From NCBI GenBank assembly GCA_039090855.1, contig CM077034.1, positions 230,333,005-230,397,004 of the forward strand: DNA of 64,000 bases, read 5' to 3'. Numbering within the stretch: the first letter of the stretch is position 1; every line of letters begins with the position of its first letter. The position numbers were made by a program, and so were the translations under genes. This DNA comes from Macrothele yani (taxonomy: Eukaryota > Arthropoda > Arachnida > Araneae > Macrothelidae). Of the stretch, positions 1 through 10,638 are shown in pieces. Under the pieces are notes generated by a model. It searched no databases and was not told the origin of the DNA. It saw nothing but the letters and a program-made list of their open reading frames with translations.

Positions 1-163
1 AAAAACCCGATTGAAAATCTTCTTTCTTTCGTCAGATCTATTGTTTTCCATACCGGTTCCATTGACTTTGAATAGCTTTGATAAATTTAATTTACGTCAG
101 AACGGATTCAAAAGACGTGATTATTACACCCGAAAATTCGGTGTCATCTTTCTTGTCTTTTGC
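1..163 (+). repeat. Partial copy of the 331-bp repeat (D type)
   Basis: The first 163 bases match two later copies near 9750-9912 and 10082-10240 with few changes. The match runs from the AAAACCCGATTG motif to CTTGTCTTTT, after which the sequence diverges. Short open frames here are recurrent by-products of the repeat and are not annotated as genes. Confidence 0.8.
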
Positions 164-499
164 TGCTGACGTAGGGTTGAAATTTCTAAGGAATAATGCG
201 AACCCTTTGAGAGCAAATGGTAACAACAATGGGGAACTCTTTGACCTACAAAATGCTACCACCGGACTTTTCTTCAACAGAGTCTTCGGAAATTCGCCAC
301 AAAAGCAAGAAGAAGAAACAATTTCCAGTGCTACTAAATTTGGGTGTCCCCCTACTCTTCATTTTCCAGTTGCTAATGCTGCAAAAAAAAAAAATAAAAA
401 ATAAAGTAACACTCACACAATTTCCTCCTCAATAAAATCATCCACATATACAGACGTCACATAAAAAAAAAAAAACACCCCAAAAGCTCCGTAGTCGCA
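164..499. other. Unassigned spacer with A-runs
   Basis: No recognisable domain, RNA or repeat copy is seen. There are A-runs near 380-400 and 463-475. The short open frames have no family features. Confidence 0.5.
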
Positions 500-501
500 C
501 T

Positions 502-1455
502 ATGAGGTTGAGTGAAAATGTCGCAGAATTGACTTTGAGAAAGGAAAGATTGTTGGATGTTATATTAGTGGGTTGTCCATGAGAGAAACCGAGAGGCGTT
601 TGAACATACCCAAATCAACTGTTTTTGATGTACTGAATAAGTGGAAGACACATGAAGCAGCAAAACGTACCTGCAGACCAAAGAAAATCAGTGATAGAGG
701 ACGTCGAAGCCTCAGGAGAGTCGTTACAGCTAAATGACGGAGTACTGCACAAGACCTGAGTGTACATGTGAGTAAAAATGCTGGAACCTCAGTATGTACA
801 CGTACCATTCGCAGAGAACTTCATTCCATGGGTTACGGTGGTCGTGCGGCTGCTCATAAGCCTTTCATCTCCACTCGGAATGCTACTCGTCGTTTAGCAT
901 GGTGCAAAGAACATTTATCATGGACTGTAGATCAATGGAAACGGGTCCTATGGACTGATGAATCCAGATACACGATCCATCAGTCTGATGGATCGTGTGT
1001 GGGTATGGCGGCAGGTGGAGAACGCTATTTACCACGGTATTTTCTTCCTGCGGTCAGGTTTGGAGCTGACAGTGTACTCGTGTGGAGGTATTTTTCGTGG
1101 TATGGTCCCGGCCCCTTTCGTTATCGTATACAAACCTGTTAACCAGCACGTCTACCTCGATTTTCTGGAAAATTATGCCCTACCAACTCTGGCAATACTA
1201 TGGAACCGAGTCTTGTTGGTACCAGCAGAAAAATGCACCGAGCCATAATGCAAGGACTGTTTTGGCGTGCTTTGATGATAATTCCGTATCGCGTGTGGAC
1301 TAGCCAGCACAGAGCCCTGATCTTAATCCCATAGAGTACCTATGGGATGAATTAGAGCGCCGCATAAGATGTTTGGAACCAAGGCCTACTACTAAGCAAC
1401 AGTTACCGGCAGCATTATGTACTGAATGGAAGCGCATACCTATCGCTGTGATGAG
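502..1455 (+). pseudogene. Tc1-like transposase relic (DD34E type), broken
   Basis: Reading frames on the plus strand carry recognisable Tc1 transposase blocks: a helix-turn-helix part with PKSTVFDVL-like residues (near 600-640), a linker with HSMGYGGRAAAHKP (near 825-860), the first catalytic block WTDESRY (near 952-970), and the C-terminal SPDLNPIEYLWDELERR block (near 1313-1362). Several frameshifts and stops, for example near 570 and 735, separate them, so no full protein can be made. The usual length is about 340 residues and most of it is represented. Terminal inverted repeats were not found, so element ends are uncertain. Confidence 0.85.
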
Positions 1456-1719
1456 CGGCGGCGGAAAGTGAAATCCGTTGACCGGGCCCGAAATTCGGAA
1501 TCGTGGTAAACCCCTTACCCTTCCCGCTTCCCGGAACAAATGGAAGAAAAACAATGCCTAAAGAGCTTTGTTGGGGATTAGTACCACCTGACCACTAACC
1601 TAGAGGAACTTTGTAAGGCACATCACAACAATCGCACATATGACAAATAAAAAAAAAATAAAAGTAAAAATCTTGGCTAGAATTATTGACCGGAGGTGGA
1701 CCTACACCGTACTAACGTA

Positions 1720-3019
1720 CACAGTGCGTCAAAGAATTTTTAAGACTGGTTCTGTAAAATGAAATAGAAACAAGAAATTATAATTTGTTTTGGTTTGTTA
1801 TTCAAAATAAGTCCCTCCGGCTTCAATGCACTTGTTACAGCGATTTAATAATGATTCGAATGCCTGTTCCAGTTCACTTTGCGGAATTGCCTCCAAAGCA
1901 CGCGTCGAAGCTGTTTCTTTGGTCGAAATATCATAAAAAAAACACCATTTTAACGTCATTTTGGGTTTTGGGAACAAAGAAAAGTCGCAGGGTGCTAAAT
2001 CACGCGAATACGGTGGATGATTCAACACAAAGGCGTTATTTTCCGCCAAAAATCTACAAACAAGAAGTGAGGTGTGACTGGGTGCATTATCGTGCAACAA
2101 ACACCAACTGCGTTCATCTCGATATTCTGGACGAATGCGACGAATTCTGCCCATCCAACGCCTCAAAACATTTAAATAAAACTCACCAGTAATTGTTTGT
2201 CCACTTGAAACAAATTCTTTGTAGATAATGCCCTTACTATCGAAGAATGTAATGAGCATTGTTTTGATTTTCGATGGAACTTTTCTTGTTTGTTTGGCTT
2301 GTGGTGAGTTTTTGACTTCCATTCCGCACTTTGACACTTTGTTTTAGGATCATATTGAAAACACCATGTTTCATCCCCTGTAACAATCGATTTTAAGAAG
2401 TTTGGATCATTTTCAGCGGCTGAAATGATGTCTCTGCAATGTGCACTTCTCCTTGATTTTTGTTCATTGGTTAACGTGTGTGGAACAAATTTAGCACAGA
2501 CTTTTGTTTTGCCCAAATCTTCATGCAGGATGGTTCGAATCGTTTCTTTGTTGATGTTTAAAGACTCTTCCATCATTCTTAGTGACGCACATCGATTGTT
2601 TGCCACGAAATCACGCACTTTTTCAATAATCTCAGGTGTCCTAGATGAACTTGGTCTTCCGGTATGCTTATCATCTTCTAGCGTCCAAAAAACGTTTGTG
2701 CCACAGGAAAACATTCGATCTACTTAAACAAAACTCACCGTAAACTTGTTTCATCATTTGGTACGTTTCCGAGGCACTTTTACCAAGTTTTGCGTTAAAT
2801 TTAATAACAGCTCTTTGTTTCATCTTAATAATTGAACATGAAAAAATTTGACTTCTCTAATGAACGGCCGTTTCGTTTGAGTTACTTTAACAACTGCGCA
2901 GTACTTTTGGCAGAAAGCCAGCAGACGGTCACGGTTTATAACGCATTCGCGATTACACTGGTGGCGTCACCGTAGGCTGAAATCTAGCGCCAGTCTTAAA
3001 AATTCTTTGACGCACTGCG
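1720..3019 (-). mobile_element. mariner element, 1300 bp, copy 1
   Basis: Perfect inverted ends of at least 28 bp begin with CAGTGCGTCAAAGAAT on both sides, flanked by TA at 1718-1719 and 3020-3021, the expected Tc1/mariner target duplication. The length is typical of mariner. A closely related second copy lies at 24637-25940. The transposase is on the minus strand and is broken. Confidence 0.95.
1798..2823 (-). pseudogene. mariner transposase (DD34D), frameshifted
   Basis: The minus-strand start at 2823 (MKQRAVIKF...) matches the usual mariner N-terminus, followed by helix-turn-helix blocks, the first catalytic region VTGDETWCFQYDP, the second LLHDNAPSHTS and the third PPYSRDLAPCDF, ending in GGTYFE and a stop at 1798-1800. 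This covers the normal length of about 345 residues. Stops near 2670-2680 and frameshifts near 2335-2345 break the frame, so it should be inactive unless supplied in trans. The inverted ends are intact, so it could still be mobilised by a related active copy. Confidence 0.92.
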
Positions 3020-3021
3020 TA

Positions 3022-3344
3022 TGTCAATAAGTGCTATGCTGTGTTTCTCTTCTAGGTGTAAGATCACTTTTGTCAATATAGCGTATATGATGTTATCCGT
3101 CTTAATAAACTACGACATACTAAATGTTGTGCTTTTCTCCTTTCTTTTTTAGGAGCAGTACAGGAATGACTGTAACATTGCAGTAAGGCTTTTACAGTGC
3201 AAACCATCCAATTTCGTGGCCCACAAATTTAATTCGGTAAAAGCATTTTCCTTGAAATTTTGAATTAATATCTGTATCTGAAATACCATTTATGAGAAAG
3301 TTTCCATGTGACACTTCTATTCTCTTCAAAACATTTCACAGATA
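3022..3344. other. AT-rich spacer between two DNA transposons
   Basis: No gene, RNA or repeat copy is recognised here. The flanks are TA dinucleotides of the neighbouring insertions. Confidence 0.5.
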
Positions 3345-4741
3345 CACTGGCGGAAAGTGAAAAAAGAACACCAAGAAGGAGACGTCTGATACCAACGAAA
3401 TTTATACATAACGGAATACAGAGGATAACGTGATCAAAACATTATGGCAAAATACAGCTGTATTTGCTGGTAAACTGAAAAATAACATTTCCATGTAACA
3501 TGGTTAGTACGAGGTTGAACCGCCATGAACTGCGTCACACTGTGCAATTCTGGCATGGAGTCTGTCGTACAGATGTTGGATGTAAGTTTGGGGTATTGAG
3601 TTCCAAGCATCCTCAACCTGGACGCCTCAATCGGGGATGGTCGTGGCTGGCCGTGGAGACCGGATAAGTCGTTGTACCATAAAATCACACACGTGCTCAT
3701 TGGGGGACAAATCTGCATGGAAGTTGTCTCACACCCTGAAGTGCATGTTGCGTTGCACGTGCCGTGTGTGGGCGGGGGTTATCTTGCTGGAAAACACCAC
3801 GATGGACCGACCTTACAAATGGCACAACAACGGGCTGAATGATATTGTTGATGTAGGAGGTGCTGTTTAACGTACCCGGTACAAACACTAGTTGTGTACG
3901 GGAGTGATAGCTGATCGCTCCCCACACTAGGAGACCAGGTGTAGGCCCTGTGTGTCGCTGGCGGATGCAAGAAGGGTGGAGACGCTCCCCTGTGCGTCTG
4001 CGAACACGCATACGGCCATCGGAGGCTCCCAAGCAGAATCTGCTTTCATCGCTGAACACGACAGATCGCCATTGCGTTCTCCGTGCAGACGTTGTCGACA
4101 CCACTGCAGCCGTTTCTGACGGTGGGCTGGAGTCAGAGTTACACATTCCAGAGGCACACGTGCACGTAGTCCTGCATCCAGTAGACGGTTGCGGATTGTT
4201 CGCACAGTCACCTCAGGTGCAACGGCAGCTCGAATTTGTTTCGCAGTGGATGTTCTGCTTGACAACGCCGCTCTTCTTATGCGTCGATCGGTCCGCTCAT
4301 CAGTCCGTCCGTGTGCACGGTTCCACGTCTTCTGGTGTGGGAATGTTCCTCGGACCATCTACGCCACCATCGTACCACCACCGATACTGCCCGTCCAATA
4401 CGACGCTACGACCACCCGTCCTCGCGGAGTCCGACTAGACGACCTCGCTCAAAGTCCGATAACTGCTGAAATCGTACACGTCTTCCATGTCCAGGCATTG
4501 CAGCTTCTTCAGGGTCTTCGCACGTGTCCGTACGCTGACGACTGATTACATTCACTTCGCCGTACTCCTTAAATACCACCGAAGATAATTTACATAATAT
4601 GCCGTGCTGTGGCGTAAGCGCTCACCGGTTGGTCCCGAAATTAACATCACACCTACGTCAACTCGACCCCATTAACATATGTAAATTTCATGATTGTCCG
4701 CCAATTCCTTCTTGGTGTTCTTTTTTCACTTTCCGGCAGTG
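3345..4741 (-). mobile_element. Tc1-like element, family 1, copy 1 (1397 bp)
   Basis: Inverted ends of about 35 bp (CACTGGCGGAAAGTGAAAAA on the left; the right differs at two positions) lie between TA at 3343-3344 and 4742-4743. Transposase remnants are on the minus strand. A second copy, enlarged by an internal tandem array, occupies 28437-31326. Confidence 0.95.
3504..4498 (-). pseudogene. Tc1-like transposase, frameshifted
   Basis: The start at 4498 (MPGHGRR...) aligns with the other copy in this window. Visible blocks are the helix-turn-helix segment near 4200-4450, the first catalytic block VVFSDESRF (near 4055-4075), GLLVWGAISYHSRTQLVF, the second catalytic block QQDNPRPHTA (near 3765-3790) and the C-terminus CDAVHGGSTSY ending at 3504. 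A deletion near 3712 removes about eight bases present in the second copy and shifts the frame just before the SPDLSPIEH block; another shift lies near 4110. It is a member of the DD34E group. Confidence 0.9.
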
Positions 4742-4743
4742 TA

Positions 4744-5029
4744 TTTGTTAATAAAGTGAACCAAACGATTACAATCTGCAGATGTGAAGCTTTCCAACGA
4801 TATATTGCACTTGCTTACGTATTCACTGTATTGAACACAACACATTGTCAAAACACGAGAGATCCAAAAATCGGACATTTCATTATGGACCACCTTTTAA
4901 AATACATGACAGAAAAATTCCGTAAAGATTTCGACTGGCGAAAAAATCGTAAATCTAGTAAGGAATTGTCATCCAAATACAAATTTAACATTACAATCAG
5001 CGTGTGTGCGTGCGCACGCTTCATATCTT
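4744..5029. other. Unassigned AT-rich spacer
   Basis: A short open frame crosses the element boundary at 4742 but shows no domain. GTGTGTGCGTGCGCAC near 5000 is a small alternating purine-pyrimidine stretch. Confidence 0.4.
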
Positions 5030-5228
5030 TAAGGCTGTCTTTGAATGAGTGTTAGGGGTCATCTTCTCCGATAGATGGCGCAAAAATCACTCCTTGAGCG
5101 TGGGTTTTACGTCTTGAGTGACTGTCCCAGAAATTGGCGTCAGCGAATCATTGCAGACCTCACCATATTTAGAATGGAAGCGATCTCTCGTTGGCTCCAC
5201 AATGAAAAGGCAAAATGCGCGCAGTTAC
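5030..5228 (+). repeat. Dispersed repeat, copy 1 (inverted partner at 27373-27572)
   Basis: About 199 bp match the reverse complement of 27373-27572 at roughly 85-90 percent by eye, including GATAGATGGCGCAAAA and GGCGTCAGCGAATCA. A third partial plus-strand copy starts near 26896. No coding content is recognised. Confidence 0.85.
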
Positions 5229-5304
5229 GGTTTAACTAATGATTAATATACTGTGACGTAGTACAGAGGTGAAAACATGCGTCAAGACGACAGCGAGATA
5301 TTCT

Positions 5305-5358
5305 GTCCGCGTAGCAGCTCTGTTGGGAGAGCGACTTACTCCGGAGTGAGGGGACAAA
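5305..5358 (+). repeat. Degenerate tRNA-like relic related to the mini-LTR element
   Basis: GTCCGCGTAG, GGAGAGCGACTT and TCCGGAGTGAG match, in order, the tRNA-like part of the LTRs at 10536-10607 and 10962-11033, with a small insertion in the A-box region. The B-box end is not preserved. It is probably an old fragment of the same family. Confidence 0.55.
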
Positions 5359-5479
5359 GACAAACTTGTGTTTTCACACAGAACACATTTCCCCTTCAAG
5401 AAACGGACGTACAGTAGGATTATACAATTTTTTCGGGAAATAACTTTTGCAAATGTCGCCGCTGAAGAAAAAAATGATC

Positions 5480-6648
5480 GTGCTTCTGTTCTCGGTTTGT
5501 CCGTCCGTCCGCCTGTACCCACGATATCTCTGCAACTATTAGTCCGATTTGAAAAATTCTTTTTGCAGTGAAAAGTCCATAATATGCAAATGATGATCCT
5601 TTATTTCGTTGTTTTTTTACGATGTATAATTTCGCCGGTAGAGGGCGTAAATGCAGATGATGTCGAATTCAAAAATACGTTTTATTCCACATATTTGCTT
5701 CTAAGCATACAATTAAAAAAAAAATTTTTTTTATCTTTCTATTCCATTTATGTCGAAGAGTATTTTAGATATAGTTACTTTTTCAAATTACGCATAAATT
5801 TTCCGCTAGGGGGCGTAAAAGTAAATTACATTTCCCCCGATAACTCTTCTTCTAAAACTCCGATTTGAAAATGTTTTTCTTCAGAGGATACATCTCCTGA
5901 TGAAAAATCTTTTGAATATAATTTCAAATTTTTGGCAAAGAATACTTTGGCCACTAGGGGGCGTAAGAGTTAATTTTTGCTTCTGATGCATTTGCCATAA
6001 GATCGGAGCTCCTAAAATATCGATTGAAAAAATTATTTCGTGGACTGATGCCACTCACATCGATAAATATTTTCGGAATATTTTCTTCTTAAAATATTCT
6101 ACAGTTTCTCCGCCAGGGGCGTAGACGTACATCTTATTTTTGTCAATATCTCTACATCTAGGAGTCCGATTTAAAAAAATCCTTCTTTGTTGGATAGTGT
6201 TTCTAGTGTGACATGTGGTTCATATACTTTCAAAATTTTCAAGTAATTCATAGACTTTCCGCTAGGAGGCGTAAATGTAAATTGCGTTTTCCCCTATATC
6301 TCTGCTTCTAAATCTCCGATTTGAAAACTTCTTTCTGCACCGGATACAGCTCCTGATGGGAAATCGTTTGCACATAATTTCTAATTTTTGTAAAAAAAAA
6401 GTGTTTGGCCACCAGGGTGCGTAAATCTTAATTTCCGCTCCTGATGTATTTGTAGCAAAATATGAGGTTCTAAATTCTCGATTGAAAAAAACGTCGTTTG
6501 TAGACCGATACTAATCATGTCGACAAACATTTTAGGAACATTTTCTTCTTGAAATAATGCATGGTTTCTACTCCAGGGGGCGTAGATGTATATCTTATTT
6601 TTGTCAATATCTCTACTTCTAAGAGCCCGATTTGAAACATTCCTTCTT
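5480..6648 (+). repeat. A-B-C higher-order satellite, first block
   Basis: Degenerate monomers of about 150 bp share a GGGGCGTAA core and a CTCCGATTTGAAAA-like core. Three monomer types alternate: A with CCGCTAGGGGGCG (near 5803, 6259), B with GCCACTAGGGGGCG or GCCACCAGG (near 5952, 6410) and C with CCAGGGG(G)CGTAGA(C/T)GTA (near 6112, 6573). The A-to-A spacing is about 458 bp. The block is cut by a SINE at 6649. Confidence 0.85.
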
Positions 6649-7917
6649 GCCGCCCCGGCGGCGCAGTGGTCTAAGCGATGGCCTCTGATCATTCTTCTGA
6701 ACGGGGTCCGGGTTCGAATCCCGGTGAGGCATGGATGTTGTGTTTGTCTTACGGCACTGGCTTTCTCCGTTCCCTGGAACCAGTGACCCTAAATTAGGGA
6801 CGGGCGACTGCTTATAGCCCATTGAGTTGCTCACGGTGGTCGTTAAACCTCCAATCAATCAATGGATGTTGTGTTTGTCTTATGGCACTGGCTCTCTCCC
6901 TTCCCTGGAACCAGTGACCCTAAATTAGGGACGGGCGACTGCTTATAGCCCATTGAGTTGCTCACGGTGGTCGTTAAACCTCCAATCAATCAATGGATGT
7001 TCTGTTTGTCTTATGGCACTGGCTCTCTCCCTTCCCTGGAACCAGTGACCCTAAATTAGGGACGGGCGACTGCTTATAGCCCATTGAGTTGCTCACGGTG
7101 GTCGTTAAACCTCCAATCAATCAATGGATGTTGTGTTTGTCTTATGGCACTGGCTCTCTCCCTTCCCTGGAACCAGTGACCCTAAATTAGGGACGGGCGA
7201 CTGCTTATAGCCCATTGAGTTGCTCACGAAGGTCGTTAAACCTCCAATCAATCATTGGATGTTGTGTTTGTCTTACGGCACTGGCTCTCTCCCTTCCCTG
7301 GAACCAGTGACCCTAAATTAGGGACAGGCGACTGCTTATAGCCCATTGAGTTGCTCACGGTGGGCGTTAAACCTCCAATCAATCAATGGATGTTGTGTTT
7401 GTCTTACGGCACTGGCTCTCTCCCTTCCCTGGAACCACTGACCCTAAATTAGGGACGGGCGACTGCTTATAGCCCATTGAGTTGCTCACGGTGGTCGTTA
7501 AACCTCCAATCAATCAATGGATGTTGTGTTTGTCTTACGGCACTGGCTCTCTCCCTTCCCTGGAACCAGTGACCCTAAATTAGGGACAGGCGACTGCTTA
7601 TAGCCCATTGAGTTGCTCACGGTGGTCGTTAAACCTCCAATCAATCAATGAATGTTGTGTTTGTCTTACGGCACTGGCTCTCTCCCTTCCCTGGAACCAG
7701 TGACCCTAAATTAGGGACGGGCGACTGCTTATAGCCCATTGAGTTGCTCACGGTGGTCGTTAAACCTCCAATCAATCAATGGATGTTGTGTTTGTCTTAC
7801 GGCACTGGCTCTCTCCCTTCCCTGGAACCAGTGACCCTAAATTAGGGACGGGCGACTGCTTATAGCCCATTGAGTTGCTCACGGTGGTCGTTAAACCTCC
7901 AATAAAAAAAAAAAAAG
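6649..7917 (+). mobile_element. tRNA-derived SINE with nine tandem body copies
   Basis: A single tRNA-like head (about 6649-6730, with A-box GGCGCAGTGGTCT and B-box GGTTCGAATCC) is followed by nine tandem 131-bp body units starting at 6731, 6862, 6993, 7124, 7255, 7386, 7517, 7648 and 7779, then a poly(A) tail to 7917. Junctions carry TCAATCAATGG. The whole composite is flanked by TCCTTCTT at 6641-6648 and 7918-7925, so it occupies one insertion site inside the A-B-C satellite. Confidence 0.93.
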
Positions 7918-9190
7918 TCCTTCTTCGTTGGATAGTGTTTTCGATGCGAAATGTTTTTCCTATAAATTCAAAATTTTCAAGTAAATCATAGACTTTCCGC
8001 TAGGGGGCGCAAAGGTAAATTGCGTTTTTTTGCGTTATTTCTGCTCCTAAAGCTCTGATTTGAAAAATTCTTCCTGTATCGCATACAAGACCTGATGGAA
8101 CATATTTTTCACATAATTTCGAATGTTTGGTAAAGAATGGTTTAGCCACCAGGGGTCATAAGTGTTAATTTCTGCTTCTGAAGTATTTGTTGCAAAATAT
8201 GAGCTTCTAAATTCTCGATTGAAAAAAACGTCGTTTGTTGACCGATACTAGTCATGCCAACAAATCTTTTAGAAACATTTTCTTCTTAAAATAGTGCATG
8301 GTTTCTACACCAGGGGGCGTAGATGTATATCTTATTTTTCTCAATATCTCTACTTCTAGAAGTCCGATTTGAAAAATTCCTTTTTTGTTGGATAGTGTTT
8401 CTAGTGTGACATGTGATTCATATATTTTCAAAATTTTCAAGCAATTTATAGACTTTCCGCTAGGGGGCGTAGCGGTAAATGGCGTTTCCCCCTATATCCC
8501 TGCTTCTAAATCTCCGATTTGAAAAAGTTTTTCTGCATCGAATACAGCTCCTGATGGGAAATCGTTTCCACGTAATTTCTAATTTTTGTAAGAAATGGTT
8601 TGGCTACCAGGTGGCGTAAGTCTTAATTACCGCTTCTATTGTATTTGCAGCAAAATATGAGCTTCTAAAATCTCGATTGAAAAAAAAGTCGTTTGTTGAC
8701 CGATACTACTCATGTCGACAAACCTTTTACGAAAATTTTCTTCTTGAAATAATGTATGGTTTCTACGCCAAGGGGCGTAAATGTATATCTTCTTCTTGTC
8801 AATATCTCTACTTCTAAGAGTACGATTTCAGAAATTCCTTCTTCGTTGGATAGCGTTTCCGATGCGAAATGTTTTCCCTATAAATTCAAAATTTTCAAGT
8901 AAATCATAGACTTCCCGCTAGGGGACACAAAGGTAAATTGCGTTATTTCTGCTTCTAAAGCTCTGATTTGAAAAATTCTTCCTGTATCGCATACGAGACC
9001 TGATGGAACATATTTTTCACATAATTTCGAATGTTTGGTAAAGAATGGTTTAGCCACCAGGGGTCATAAGTGTTAATTTCTGCTTCTGAAGTATTTGTTG
9101 CAAAATCTGGGCTCTTGAAAACTCCACTAATTTTTTTTCTTCGACTGATACCGCTTATATGGATAAACCTTTTGAGAATACTTTCTTCCT
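7918..9190 (+). repeat. A-B-C higher-order satellite, second block
   Basis: Continues the block interrupted at 6649. A monomers lie near 7997, 8457 and 8915 (spacing 460 and 458), B near 8147, 8605 and 9055, and C near 8308 and 8766. The phase continues across the SINE: C at 6573, then A at 7997. It ends at the insertion of a second SINE family. Confidence 0.85.
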
Positions 9191-9617
9191 GAGCCGCGGA
9201 TGGCTTAGTGGTTTGTGTTTCAGACTGTCGATGCTGGGTCCCCAGGTTCAAGCCTGGGCTGATCTTTCAGAGATGGTGTGATTTGCTAACAATCGCTGAA
9301 TATCGGACGAGCACGTAAAGTGACGGCCCCCAGGCTGGACCCACTGGTTAAATGGGTATCCTTTCCTATGTCCTCCCTGAAATTCTCTCACCCATCTATG
9401 TGCAATATCGTACTTGTACGGTGGCGCCATCTACTCTACTCTAATCTCACTACAAACTGTTCTGTCAAAAGCAGCTAGACTTGCTCTCATTCCTTCCGTT
9501 TCTGTGTCCTGCCCAAAAGGCGATCTCGCTGTAGGTGGCTGAGACCTAAACTCTACTCCCTGTGGACGGAAGTCCTACATAAAAATGACAAAGCTACTGC
9601 TTCTACGTTGTTGGAAA
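9191..9617 (+). mobile_element. Second tRNA-derived SINE family, 427 bp
   Basis: The insertion is flanked by a perfect 14-bp duplication AATACTTTCTTCCT at 9177-9190 and 9618-9631. The 5' end is tRNA-like (GAGCCGCGGATGGCTTAGTGG then CCCAGGTTCAAGCCTGGG near 9232-9249, a B-box with T-stem). The body has no long A-tail and no similarity to the other SINE family in the window. Confidence 0.85.
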
Positions 9618-10250
9618 AATACTTTCTTCCTAAAATAATGCATGGTTTTCGCACCAGGGGACGTAAAGTCACATCTTGTTTTTGTCGATATCTCTGTTTC
9701 TCAGAGTTCGTAAGCTCACGATTCCGTTTAGAGCAATATCTGAGGGATTAAAAACCCGATTGAAAATATTCTTTCTTTGGTCAGATCTATTGTTTTCCAT
9801 ACCGGTTCCATTGACTTTGAATAGCTTTGATAAATTTAATTTGCGTCAGAACGGATTCAAAAGACGAGATTATTACACCCGAAAATTCGGTGTCACCTTT
9901 CTTGTCTTTTTTCTTAGAACGATACCGCTCATATGGAAAAACTTTTGAGAATACTTTCTTCCTAAAATAATGCATGGTTTTCCCACCAGGGGACGTAAAG
10001 TCACATCTTATTTTTGTCGATATCTCTGTTTCTAAGAGTTCGTAAGCTCACGATTCCGTTTACAGCAATATCTGAGGGATTAAAAACCCGATTGAAAATC
10101 TTCTTTCTTTGGTCAGATCTATTGTTTTCCATACCGGTTCCATTGACTTTGAATAGCTTTGATAAATTTAATTTGCGTCAGAACGGATTCAAAAGACGTG
10201 CTTATTACACTCGAAAAAGTCGGTTTCATCTTTTTTGTTTTTGTTTGTGC
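9618..10250 (+). repeat. Two tandem copies of the 331-bp repeat (D type)
   Basis: The segment starting ACTTTCTTCCTAAAATAATG at 9621 recurs at 9952, a 331-bp period; the second copy fades near 10250. Each contains a C-like monomer (CACCAGGGGACGTAAAG) followed by about 170 bp also present at 1-163. It therefore seems an extended version of the A-B-C family. Confidence 0.85.
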
Positions 10251-10475
10251 TCACTTTTTCAAACACCTTCAAAGCATTAGGTGTGAAACTTAATTCACGG
10301 CCACGGGCACGACACGTTGACAGCAAATCATTGCAAACCGAGTACGTACCTAATCGAGGAAATAATCCCCGTCGTGTTGGACACATTTGAGCCATCTGTC
10401 AGGAAGTTGCAGAATGCAACTGCGGAAAAAGAAGGCTCTTTCGAGTTGATAAAGTCATTAATACTTGTGTGGACC

Positions 10476-10638
10476 TGTGACGTACCTGCCAGCAGGACGC
10501 ACACGACATAAAGGCAGATAGGAATCAGAATGAACGTCTGCGTAGCTCAGTTGGTAGAGCGACTTGTTCCGGAATAAGCGGACTCGGGTTCGAATCACGT
10601 CGTAGACCAAAAATGACGGAGAAATTTACTTCGTTATA
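10476..10638 (+). repeat. Left LTR of the mini-LTR element
   Basis: Begins TGTGACGTACCTGCC and ends CTTCGTTATA. It holds the tRNA-like segment at 10536-10607. Differences from the right LTR include B-box end ATCACG instead of ATCCCG. Confidence 0.8.
10536..10607 (+). other. tRNA-like sequence inside left LTR (pol III boxes)
   Basis: A 72-nt segment can fold as a cloverleaf: acceptor arms GTCTGCG and CGTAGAC pair over seven bases with one G-T, the D-arm is GCTC/GAGC, and A-box TAGCTCAGTTGG (10543-10554) and B-box GGTTCGAATC (10587-10596) match the pol III consensus. The anticodon stem only pairs with a shortened loop, where CCG would be the anticodon, so this is not called as a working tRNA gene. 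No T-run terminator follows closely. Confidence 0.7.

Noticed and set aside
78..435. Small coding genes of 60-108 codons at the left edge
   Set aside because: Most of the frame lies in a repeat copy and the rest has no recognisable feature.
6649..6730. Functional tRNA genes in SINE heads
   Set aside because: Acceptor and anticodon arms pair poorly and every copy continues into the same SINE body.
6731..7909. Telomere-type CCCTAA/TTAGGG signal in SINE bodies
   Set aside because: Only one CCCTAAATTAGGG palindrome per 131-bp unit, not tandem telomeric repeats.
6649..7917. CRISPR-like array
   Set aside because: The repeats are 131 bp with no unique spacers, have a tRNA head and poly(A), and the sequence is eukaryotic.
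10536..10607. A functional tRNA gene
   Set aside because: The anticodon stem is irregular, no T-run terminator follows, and the same segment occurs in the paired LTR.
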